Shown: piece by piece, positions 52,448 through 64,000 of the stretch
Layout of the letters: every line of letters starts with the position of its first letter
Position numbering within the stretch: the stretch's first letter is position 1
Source of the DNA: Alitta virens
Lineage: Eukaryota > Annelida > Polychaeta > Phyllodocida > Nereididae
Reading direction: 5' to 3'
Assembly: GCA_932294295.1 (NCBI GenBank)
Contig: OW028573.1
Coordinates: 61,915,829-61,979,828 of the forward strand
DNA: 64,000 nucleotides
The notes under the pieces: generated by a model
Told to the model about the DNA's origin: nothing
The model's input: the letters and a program-made list of their open reading frames with translations, nothing else
Databases searched by the model: none
Translations under genes and position numbers: made by a program

Positions 52448-55400
52448 GTAAGTACCAGCAATTCTTCCTTCCACTCCTTCCTTGTCATCTTTTCTCCCTT
52501 TTTTTTATTCTCAGCAAATTAAACAATCATCTCGGCTTAGCTATTTTTGCCCACGTGTGTAATAAGCAAGTACTCATGGCTTTCATCTAGGCTTTTGGGG
52601 CCGTTTAATCTGGCCCATTTAAGAGCCACCCATCTTGGTGTTTGTTTTCGCCTCAAATGTTTTCGTTGCTGAACTAAGAGATTGGTCTTCCTGAAATCTC
52701 TCCTCTTATCATGAAAACTAACAAGATTAATATTCATATGATATTGATTCAGAGTGGATAAAGTTTATCTTTGTCTTGAGGTGTCTTGTTATGAAATAGA
52801 AGCGGAGGCATGAGCTGATATTAAGCTGAATTTAACTGCAGGGAGCTCCAGACTTCAATTATTATCCAGCGACTTTCTCAAATATCCGACGTTAATGTCC
52901 TAAGCCGCAATGTCTGAGTGGAGCTTTTGTTGAATCTTTCGGTTTAAAAACTTCGATTCTGTGGCTGTAATTAATTGCTTTGAACCGAGTTTTCTAAACT
53001 GAAACTCTCGTGGCCGTTCTCGTAATATGCGAGGCCTTGTACCTGCCATAGGCACGTGACGAAGCATTCGAATGTTTCTTAGTGACGTCATACAGATATT
53101 TCCATCTGCAACTATTAGCCTTGTTGAATCTAAATCTCTTTTGCTGAGCAGACGTGGGAACAATGCCTTCATTCTGCAATATGCCATGTCTGCGGCTGCG
53201 ATCCGTCATCTAACACGACACACCACATTTAAAAAGAAAGCGAGTTTAAATGTCAATAGGCAACTACTGTTTGATTCTGGCAATTCAGTGCAGAGTGATC
53301 GATTTTGTCATTTGAACACAGCGATTGCCTGCTTGCCAGTGCATTGCAATAAGTGCTAGAAAAGCTTAGTTACATCAAAAATGTCTCCAGCCTGTTATGG
53401 TTTAAATATGAGGTGTTAGGGCCATGCTATTCAATACTAATGTGGGTGTTTGAGACCTAGTGTAAGTGAGGGAATACAAGAGCAAGATCGGATAGATATG
53501 AGTTTGCGGAACTCCTGTCAAAGTAATTACTTACAAGAGGAGCAGTTGTTTTTTCCTCAATTTTGTATTTACCGGTTTCTGGTGTCGTCTGGAAGCTCTG
53601 CTTGGAATGTGTTTAGCTAAAGAATTGTATAAGTGAGGACATAGGTTGCCATGGAAATGATTGAAAAGGTAGTTGCAGCTGTTGCCCAGAATGATAAGCA
53701 AGGAAGGTCGTTGACACTCGTGGGGGCATCTACCTTTGTCGGCAGTCTTATTCACCAGGACTTGGAGTGTAAAAAATAGCCGAGGGAAATTTGTGTTTGC
53801 GTCGGACGGAAGACTGCATCTGAGATGAACCTTTAGAATAAGAATTCTCAGTGAAGCTCGGAAATGAAGTGGTCTGGGGGGACTGCTCTACACAATCCAT
53901 TTGTAGCGAAATCAGCCAGGGCCTGAGGACAGAGCGTGTAGCAGTCAGATTGAGGTCTCCACACTGCTTGCTGGCCAGATTAGATTTTGGCGCGATGCAA
54001 TGCTAAGCTGCCTATGCCCACTGACCCGCTGTCCCTTCGCAAGCCTAACCTGGTCCATCCGCAGCACCAGCGACAGAGATGCGCACCAAGCACAGCAGCC
54101 ACCAACTGCCTTCGTTTCCTGTCGCCAGAGATACCCCGCCCGATCCATTTCCCCCAGGATTGTCGGCGCCCGCAAAAAAAGTAAGAAGGAGGAGGTTTTA
54201 ATGGTGGCTGACCAAGCCCCAAGACTGCCTCTGCACAAGAGCGATGTGCACCACGGATGGCCCGAAGAATTGACCAGAGCCAGGGACCTTGATGGACACT
54301 GGCAATCTAAGTGGCCGTGTTTTGGACAAGGACAACAGGGCGGCCTGCCCGTGTCCTGACAGATAAAGCCCACTGCACGCCCTAACAAGTTTCAAAGGCC
54401 AGGCTGGAGGAATGGATCTAATTTAGCTGGTCTGTTTCAGACAGGCCCACAAAGGTGTACTCAGATTGGACGTTATGTAAGAGTGGGCAAGACACGCACC
54501 AGGTATAAGCCCACTCGGCCCCACTAGGCTCCTAAAAAGTCCTGAGACAGTGGGCTCAATAGAACCAACCCAAGCTGGGCCTGACTCCTGCGAGACCCAA
54601 ATAGAGGGTTTACATTGACCAGATTAAGCAGGCCTTTGTGCCTTTGCATACATGTGCAGGCCAGCCAGCCTCCCTGGTCCATGTCTCAGTGTCGCCTCTA
54701 ATTCGCTGGCAGAGAAAATCAATGGGGGTGGAGAACCTACCGGACTGCCTCCATAACTCAAATTGGACTCTCCGAATGGCTGTCCCCTGTGGGTCGCTGG
54801 ACGCTCAGCACTTAAGCTGGGCACCAGCAGGACACATGTAACGACGAACATAATTCGGAATCTTGTTGGCACTCTGTCATATGTCCAGTGTGCCCAGGGG
54901 AGTTCATAAGGGCCCTGCTATGTCCCTTGTAATAGGTCACTGCTCTCTTAACCCCATCTGGTGCATCGTGCTGCACCGCTATAAAGGCTGTATTGTTATG
55001 GTTTGTGCAATAACATTCTCATTTCATATCTCTCCTAGAAAATTAGATTCTTAAGTGCACAGGTCTGGAATGTTGTTATGTTGAACATCAAAAGGCCTAT
55101 GTCGGAAGACGTATTTGGATGTGAAGACTGAAGAGTATGAAAGTGCTTCTAAAGATATTCGGTAAAGTTAGTGTAGTCACCCACTTTGGCGTTTCACGAT
55201 GCCACCTGTGATCTTTGCTTGAATTTCGTATTTGCGTCGTACACATATACAGTTCACCTCGGTAGAAACACATTGTGGATTCTAATATGCAAGGATGCCA
55301 TTGGAAGAGCCGCAGTTGCTGTATGGCTGGTTGATGGCTTCACCCGCTACATGTATTGTTACGATGTTACAGCCAAGCACTGAATGGGCACTGACCACAG

Positions 55401-58400
55401 GCAATGACCACAAATGACCGAAGTGATCAGACTGGATTCAATCATTGCCCAATTCGCCTCCAATGCACGGTAATCATGCGGCTGGCTGTCACGTAATTGC
55501 CTGTGTCTGCTCTCCGTAGTCTCTATTCATCCTGACAGTGGCTGCTAAATCAGGTGCATCCTGGCCTCTGGTGAATGTGGTTCATTGATGCAGATGCCAT
55601 GATTCTATATGATGTAAGGCTATCTATCATACAGTGTTGCTGTGCCTGTTGCACACTGCACACTGCACACTGCACATGAGCTGAACTTACAATGATGATG
55701 TAGCTCACATAGTAACATATACATTAGCTGCCTGCTGTTGTTTATTTGTTGGAAACCTACCTAGCAATGTTTTTTAATACCAGAAACTTTCCTTTGCATT
55801 CCTTCTTTGTATTGACACCTACATAGATTGTGTTGCTGCTGTTGTTGCCACAAGTTTTGAGAGAAAAATTCGCTCAGTTATAGAGTTATAGGAAAAGAGG
55901 TTAAACAGTTGCCAAGAGAATTCAAGGTTAGTTAATGCATCTCAGCATCTCATCCGAGCTCACAAATGAAGACCGGAGGTGTGTAACCGATTTATAGATT
56001 ACAAAAGGAAGGCGTAGTGAGTGCCAGACATGCCAAGTTCAACTCAAGCGACAGACCTGCCCACCTTAAATTAACGGACATTAAGTGCAGTTTATGGCTA
56101 CAGTGATGGGAGGACATTCAGGTGAATTGTGTGGATGTGAACGACACATCTGCAGGCCATATTTTTGATGGGATGCTCTCATATCGACTCAGCCAGACGT
56201 TCATGTTTATTAAAAACTTGGTAGACTAGAATACCCTTGTCTGTGAAAAGATATTGGCTGGTCTGGCTCCAGCATGTGGAATCAATTCGCTGTTATTCAA
56301 GGATGAGCCAAACTGTCAGCTCCAAACTCAAAAACATGATTAATGTATGAGAAAATGATTGCATTAATCTCCAATCGACCTGTCTTGAGTGGAAAACTAT
56401 AAGCCTTATTTTGGAGTCTCAACGGCTGGTGTATATAAATTCTAAAATAAAAAATTTCCCCTCATCAAACCAGTGATTTTTACAGCTTATCAAACCGAAA
56501 TAAGGATGAAGATAATAATCTGCAGACTGAACATTTGCAATACATGTATTACACACCTGTAATTAAGATTATTCCATCACGCTTGACTCAATTTATATGA
56601 AAAATTGCTCATCTTTTGATGTATATTTTCTACCTGTATTATCTCATTCACTTACTAATTTTGTGCACTGCTTTTATTATTGCGAGCTCGGATGAGATGC
56701 TGAGAGGCATTAAATTATATGTGTACAATATTATTGTTGAAATGTATGGCAATAAACAATACAACAAGATATGCAGATGCTTCTTGCAGAAATCTGAGCA
56801 GATTATTCGGACTACTGAAGCGTTCCAGTGTAATCAAGGTGATTTTTGGTTATCAAATATTTATAGCGTCTTTGAAGCCACATGCAAAGCTGGTTTTTGT
56901 CCGCTTGCCATAGATACATTACACGCCAACTGGAAATCATTGATGATATTTTTGTCGTCTAATGTTATTTCTGGAGCATCCTACTTTGCCTTAGGTTTGC
57001 CTAAGGCTCAGTTATCAGACCAGTTACAGAAGACTTCGAGGAGAAAAAAAAAACTGCACCTCTGGCAGACTCGCCGAAGCAAGAGAATGAGAGGATTTAT
57101 TACAGAGGGAGACTGACTCACATTCAACATACTATAGTACAGTTAGTTTCATAAAAAAACGGTTGACTCTAAACGGCTTTAGCGACCTATACCTGACTCT
57201 GATCTAAACATGCTAATGCCAGCTTCTTCTGTCCACTTCTATAGCTAATAGTCGGCTTACATTTATCGCCAGAAAAGTGTTAACATTGGCAAATGTAGAC
57301 ACTTTTAATGTATCATAAATATGTACTTTTAGATCCGATTTTGAGTAGCCAGCAATGACAGCTTTGGCTAGGCTCAATTTGACGGGCCGTTTTTAATGAA
57401 ACTAACTGTATGTCTATTGTCAGAGTATTTCACTATTCGCCACACACTGTACTTCAAAGGATGCCGTCCAACCATTTGTCAGGTCCACCAAACACCATTC
57501 AATACAATCAATCAGTCGACCGAATTACCGATGTTATGGCAACATTTGCTTTGGAACGACTAGGGTTCATTTAATCTTTTTCACGTTCTATCAGCAGTCC
57601 ACTTTTTTTCTTGGTGGCTGAGAAGCACCAGTCATGTCGTGAGACCTCAAACACTGATTGTTTGTCACACTGTAAGAGCCGTGGCAGTTGCTTGGGTTCT
57701 GTTTGTCCAATGGAGGAAGTGGATGAAAAGAAGACCAGAGAAAGGCCTCAAGTCGTCTGTAGGGACAAGCAACAATCAGAGGAAGGCAAGCAACAACCTC
57801 CCATCACAGGCTTTGTTGTTTGCTATGCTAGACTAAGCAGAATATTGCTGAGACAGGACAGTGGTGTGAAGTGATTGACACATAATCCAAGCCCAGCACA
57901 AGGCTCATTCAATCACACGCTTCCCTTAATGCTATCGTAAACTCCATGTTGTTCGTTTTTTCTCCCCACATTACATCATTTGCCAGTGCCCTGTTATTCA
58001 CTGGCTGCGTGTGCTTGCTGTAGCTTGTCATATGCAGTCTACATCATACAACATGTAATTGCTTGATGCTATAGTTGGTAACATCTCATCAGAATCCACC
58101 GCTTCCATTGTGTCTGCTCATCTGCTGTTTCATCTGCATTGTGACTTCATTCCAGACAAGTGTGGAGGTAGATTAGAAAGTGCCACCGATATTACAGTTA
58201 AATGTAGCGTTTCATTATGTTTTGAAATTTCGCTGAGCGTGGAATGGGCAAATGTTGCTTTTTTTTATCGCTGGCTTTGTAGTCCCCGTGGTATTAATTT
58301 ACTTTTTTAGTGTTGTCGAAATCGAAAGGTTGAGTGCTTACAATGGGGCAGACATCTCTTTCAAAGAGTCAGTCTGATGTGGCAAACAGTGGAATGACAA

Positions 58401-61400
58401 TGGTCTCTCCCGGCAGGACCGTTTTATAGCGAAGGCCAGTGGAAGCCAACAAATGGAGTTGGACTCAAATGACTATCATGGAATAATCAAGGGGCATGTT
58501 GATCAATCAGGGCCCCGTGTTTTATGTAGAATCGTATCAGTTGCGGCTGCTGGTGCCATGGACATAATGAATTGCCTGTGGTTAAAATGCCACGTGCATA
58601 CCAATGATGCTCTATTAGGCTACTATTAGCACACTGACTTCATTATGCATGTGCCTGCGCATGTTGCCTTGCAATTAAGGGACAACATGTGAGTGCAGCT
58701 CACCAGTGTACATAGTCCTGCTGCATGTACATAGCATGTGGCCCATTTGCTCCTGGTCTCATCAGTCTCCTTATGTTGACCTATGTGTGTCTGGGGAGAC
58801 TTTTATCTACAGCATTGCTCTAGCGTCGTGACATGCCATTTAAGCATTGTTCTTGGTAAGGGCAATGTTATGTCACTCTTTATATGTAGTTCGGTCAATC
58901 TGCACTTTCTGTTATAAGAGGATGGCCATCCTAATGAATAAAGTAGACTGCAGTAGCTTTCTGTGTTATGGGAGGAAAGTAACCGATTTGGAAGGATGGA
59001 AGGCGTACTTGGCGTCTTGCTTAGCATATGAACCTGGGTTTACATATCAACAGAGTGAACTACTCATCATATTCAGTTTGCTAAAGGCAAGTTAATGCAG
59101 CTCTGGGGTAGGTTTGTTGGGTAGATATGTTGGTGGTAATCTGCAAAGTGGTGCTGAGAGGTGGTCGTGAACAAACAGCAGTATGGGCTGATGCATAACA
59201 AGCGCAGTTGGAAGGCTGGGGTCAGCAGGTTGGCCTCTGGTGCTTTTGGTAGAAGGATTGAAAGGGGGACGGGGGTTGAGAGGACATCCCGTTGTAACAG
59301 GCTTACCTCAGGGCGATTGTCCAATACAGTTGGTCGGCGACTGTGGTTGGCCCAGTTAATTCTGACACGAGAATCAATTTGACTGGGGATGCAGGGATGC
59401 AGGATGAAGGCTGATGCAGCAGCAAACGACATCAGCGCTTGCTCTTTGCTGTTGCCAGCTCCTAGCGCGCTGCCATTACTGCCTGCCTGTGCGGGAAGCA
59501 ATGGGATTTGGCTGAGCCAGGCACCGTGGGCTCTCAGCAGGCGTGGACATAGAACTGCCACCCTGCCTTTATTTGACGGCTTGACAGCAGTTCAGTTCTG
59601 CCTGGTCTTTGTGATGCTCCCCTCCTCCCACTATTAACCTTGCCTGCGACTCCAGAAAGCCAGGAATCCATCAGACTGCATCCATTTCGCTCACTGTGCT
59701 TAACTGCTATCAGTGACACCCATTGCAACCCTGTCCTAAGATCTACTCCTTGTCGATTGTGTCGACAAACTAACTCCACATTTTTCTCTTTCTCTATTAG
59801 ACTTCTTAGAGAGTTTTTCCGCCTGGGTCATTGTTACTTTAATGGGGTCTGTGGTGTTAGCCACTTCTTACGACCTCTTCTATATGGGGTTGCTGTGGGG
59901 GATGTGGAACTAAAACCCTTGTCCTGGTCTCGTGGGGTGGCTGTAACTGCTCTTGGGAGATTATCAAGCACCTCCGTTGTGTATTTAACTCAATTGTTTG
60001 CAGGTTTTAGTTTGTAAATTTCTTTTGATAAGAGGTTCAGGTCTAATTATGTGCAGTCTTTTGCTTATTCTGTGAGAAAAGGTATCCTGGTAAAAATGGT
60101 TTGGTATTTATTTGAGTTCTCGCCTGAGGTGCTCCGCGTTTATGGAGAGTCCTTTCTACAAGGTTTCCTGCTGCTGACTGTTGACAAGGTGCCATATTCT
60201 GCCATTGTCCACAGTCTGCCCAAGGTCTGCCTGTTGCCTTGGTATTTTGTCTGTGACATTTCACCTCTTTCTGGGCAACGGCGAGAATGTGAGCAACATG
60301 TGGCCCTGGAGTCAAGCCGGTCTTAAGATTACTTGTAGATGGTTATTTGCTTATTTAAGGTCATCTTTAAGGTCAAGGGAAAAGTGTGTAAGAGTTTTTA
60401 GAAGATGACTTGGTGTTCTTGACTTCCGGTGACAATTCAATATGTAAAATATGACGTAGTCTGATGGAGTGCTGCAAGGCGCAAAGATCTGTCAAGGACA
60501 CCAATTTGTAATCTCTTTGACAAATTACTCGTGTCTTAGTTTCAATACCTTGCTGGCACAGCCTATCAGAATAGCTTACTTGGTATTGTTCTGAAGATCA
60601 AAGCAGGGATCCTTTGAAACTTCTCTTACAAATGGCGCTAAATTCCCGGACTCTGACGTCACGACGACATAATGATGGGCTCAAGCATGGCTGCCAGGCA
60701 GCTTTGAAGTAAATTTGCCATAGTGCTGCATCATATGATTTGATGGCGCCATATGATTTCTTGCCTTACCTTTTGACACATTCTGCTTAATGTTCCTGCA
60801 AAGCTTTAGATGTGTGGTACAATGAGGCAGCATTCACGAATATTGCCTTTGTTTGGAACCATCACGACAGAGCAAAGTTTGAAAGCGCTTCTTTTTGCTT
60901 TTAATTGCGTTTTGGCTTGCAAGATTTTCTGCTGTGGAGTGCAATTTTTCATCAGCAGGCTCATTAAGAATTGACGAATTGTTATTCGTTTAGAACGCAG
61001 GGATTAATGAACTGTATTGATCCGTAGGGATCTATAATCAATTAGAGGCGTGTTAATTCACTGATGACTGAAGATGTCCTGAGTGGGCGTGGCTCCTTGG
61101 ACCTTGTACTCCCAAAAGAGGTCAAGGTCCTTGCATGCCTTACCTAATGACTTGATTTACTGTATTTCCTGGGACGCTGCAATTATTCATTGTCACTTAT
61201 TTGTCGCTAATGACCGTTAATGAGCACTATTTATAGAGAGAATGGAGCCCTATACCTTCTGTATATCTTAGGACTTCAAGAGCTATGGTGTATATAGCCT
61301 GATTCAGTTGGCACGTCCTTGATGCGTCCTTGAAAAATGCCCTTGACCAATGACCTTGATTACAGGCTTTCTGTGACTGCGTGATTTGTTGACTGCCCTG

Positions 61401-64000
61401 AGATATAGATAGAGGCTTTTGGGGTTAGCCAGGGGGGTTCCGATTGGGCCAGTTGATGGCTGTATTGACACCCAGTCAAGAGCCGCCAGGTGCCTTGGTC
61501 TGTGCCTTGGTCTGTGCACGCAGTTTGACGATTGCTGGAAATGATGACAAACCGGGGCCACTGGGTGTCATACAAACTATGCATGAATAGGGAGGGTGCT
61601 GAGCCACCGGGGATTACAGCTGGCTGCTGGGCTGGATACAGAGAAGCTGCTTAAATCAAGACGAATGCTGGTCGACTGCAGACACTGCTGGGTCCTGGTG
61701 ATGCGTAAAGCCAGTGAGACCTTTCTTGCCACATGTTAACGACAAGGCGCTCTCTCAACACCATGTCCTATTAATCCTTATTTACAGAGCCCAGGACAAG
61801 CCGCATCCCCACTCATCACAGCAGCAGCCTCCAAGCCAAAGCCGATGCTATGCGAATTGATAGCTCTAGACCAATAAAAATGCCGAATATCGTTTACCAT
61901 CCCACAAATTAGTTGCGATTTGAGTTGGGAAATGCATGATGGGATGATAATTGATGACAATTATTATCGGATTTTGCAGCGGGAATCTCTTTGAATGGCT
62001 GTCTTAAACCGGAAGTGGGTAAGGAATTACTGTCACATGGTCTTATCAATGACGTACATTTTGAAAGAGAGGATTTTTCTAGTGAAGGATAGCGCCGTTA
62101 AAATGCCGTTTACACAAGAGAATGTTCCATGCATTTATGTATGGAGTTAGTAGATTGTAAATTGCATGAATGGGCCTAGGTTCTGGTTGGCCCTGAGAAA
62201 TGTTGTCTTACTAAGTGCTTATGCAATACGCTGAGCCTGTTACACAGCTGAGTGGCCCCATTGAAACTCCTGCTCAGCCTGTGAGCTATAGTTTCGCCCA
62301 CGGAATCTTCCTCTGCACCTATTTGCATCATGTTGCCTATCTTCATTCTGGTGCTACACTCGAGGACATAGCTGTCTTTTTTCGGCTCACAAGACAATAG
62401 CTCAGCAGGTGAAAAATTCAGGTGGTCGTGAGTTAGTGATGCGACAAACAATTCTTGGAAATGGATGCACTCCATGGACGTCCTTACTTGTACTTGTATG
62501 GATATGATGGGTGCTATGTTATATTATGTTCCATATCCTAAGTTCGCCTCAGCAGTTGTCGGAAATGAATTTACTCTTCGGATGTACTTGCTAAACTTGC
62601 ACTGCATGGAATTAACGAGTGCTCTGTTATGTCCCCGAAATCTCAATCTAGCCCACTTCCCAACCAGCCATTTGCTATTATTTGATTTCTTGCCATTATA
62701 TAATAGAAATTAATGGGTTCAGCTGGTCATACTGTGCGAAATGTCCTCTGCGAATTCCACCATTGACTGCATAGCTCTTGCTGCAACAGCAACCCAGCTG
62801 TTGTCCTCGTTTGTGGACCTTCTAATGGTTTTTATGGTCCACTGGGGACTTTCTCTAACCTTGTGACCAAAAACATTTAGAAAGCACAAAAAATATGCCT
62901 ATTGATTATTGCCAAAAGAATTAGGTCATACTCCTTTTTTGCCTGGAGATATGGTGATCACATTGATCAGGTTGCATGTTCAAGACATCGTGAGAAAATT
63001 GCCATATGATTGTTGTGGGGCGTTTCAAAGATACATCAAAGAAGTCCTTGAACGTGCCAGTGTTTAACCTTGGGGGAAAACAAAGACAGTAATGTTGATA
63101 TTGAAGTCGTCTGTGTTGACAAAATGACAATAGAATGCATGCCCTGTGTCTATTATCTTCTGCAAACACGGGTTTAAAGTAGGACCCTGTCTGCTTAATC
63201 TTGAATCCATTTAATGGGGAGTTGCAATTTTTACGTCATGCTTTGCCTAAATTGGTGTCAGTGTAGTGGTTTTACAGCTTGATCCCACCTCTTAGCAGAA
63301 CATTTATAGGAAGATGGCCTGCCTTTGTCTGTGATCACAGGCAGTCTCTTTGAGTGGCTGGAGGACTAGCAGGGCAGTTGTGTCCTCCATCTTGTTGTGT
63401 CTGCACTTGCCTTTGGGTCTCCCTCCTGCTGTTTTTCACTCTGATTTCTCTGCTTATCTGACTCTTGCAGCTTTCCACTGTGAACAATAAGTGTTGCAGG
63501 ATTCGCACTGATCTCAGTCTCAGCCCCTGTGTCTTGCAGTTAGTGGGCAGCTCCTGTCTCTTAGCCATCTTTTATCTCTTCACTTTGATGCAGCAACAAA
63601 CCGTTGAGAAACTCCTCCCCCGCCCTAATGATGCCACTTTATCCACATCGACTGCTTTGGCTTAAACAGCTATAAGCTCTGCCAGACTGCTGTTTACTGA
63701 TGTCAATATTATCAAAGCTTTGTTGTGTAGACTTCGTAATAATTTATATCGTGTACATTTTGTCTGTAGAAAAAACTCAATACAGCATTACAGCACTTGT
63801 TGACCTATTATGTCTCTTTATTTCCCATTTTAGCTTGCTATTGTTGTTGATTTGCCTACCAAATGGTCAATTTAAAAACAGCACAATTCAGGAGAAACAA
63901 TCATGTCTGGCATAAAATTGGGGACATTTGAAGACATGCTTTGTAACACCCAAGGGAATTTCTTATTTGAGACGGGAGTGTCTTGTGTCAAAACATATGT
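52448..64000 (+). other. Putative second long intron (over 11.5 kb), no exon recognised
   Basis: The ApeC-like domain should continue in a tryptophan- and acid-rich exon downstream, but I find none before the window ends. The longest frames (56616-57116 plus; 59073-59561 minus; 53945-54388 minus) resemble no family. A small direct repeat of CACACTG sits near 55654-55676. Otherwise I see ordinary non-coding sequence. Confidence 0.45.

Noticed and set aside
53945..54388. Overlapping long frames on both strands in a GC-richer patch
   Set aside because: Several frames are open at once on both strands, which is expected where stop codons are depleted by base composition. None shows a motif.
56616..57116. 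166-codon open frame beginning with a hydrophobic stretch
   Set aside because: The signal-like start is explained by AT-rich codons; the rest resembles no family, and no upstream promoter or splice acceptor supports it.
59073..59561. 162-codon minus-strand frame, Ala/Leu/Ser-rich
   Set aside because: No motif, no splice partner, and overlapped by two plus-strand frames in the same patch.

Overview
This looks like nuclear DNA of an invertebrate animal, most likely marine. I cannot name the phylum. The evidence is spliced genes with GT-AG introns, microsatellites, decayed LINE sequence, an animal-type DEG/ENaC channel, the meiotic gene MSH4, and an exon resembling an ApeC (apextrin C-terminal) domain. 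All gene models below were assembled by eye from splice sites, exon phases and remembered family motifs. No search was run.

Left third (1-21.1 kb): three compact genes lie head-to-tail on the minus strand. (1) 2683-6306 is a six-exon glycoside hydrolase family 32 (invertase/levanase-like) secreted enzyme of 509 aa. Its phases agree across all five introns, it ends in a polyA signal, and the catalytic motifs are intact. (2) 9334-13938 is a ten-exon DEG/ENaC (ASIC-like) sodium channel subunit of 521 aa with both membrane helices. (3) 14297-21084 is MSH4, with 24 exons and about 867 aa. It includes two 13-nt microexons and one GC-AG intron. A run of five T's (plus strand) breaks the frame in exon 10 by +2 as the sequence stands. 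The channel's intron 8 holds a repeat cluster: a long hairpin, a duplicated 90-bp block, four 51-bp tandem units and diverged repeats. A LINE reverse transcriptase fragment and hairpin-bearing repeats occupy the first 2 kb.

21.1-22.4 kb: probable divergent promoter. MSH4 reads left from it. A plus-strand secreted-protein gene reads right, with a possible non-coding first exon and a signal-peptide exon at 22372-22429.

Right two thirds (22.4-64 kb): I recognise only one further exon, 52361-52447. It joins the signal peptide in phase and starts an ApeC-like domain. The flanking introns would be about 29.9 kb and more than 11.5 kb. They contain microsatellites, an ~828-bp element with terminal inverted repeats (37313-38140), short hairpins and tandem duplications, and AT-rich stretches dense in homeodomain-type motifs that may be enhancers. 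The ORFs there look like chance.

The three minus-strand genes show no functional link. The most unusual features are an intron-bearing animal GH32 gene, the 13-nt microexons in MSH4, and the contrast between the gene-dense left and the nearly exonless right.
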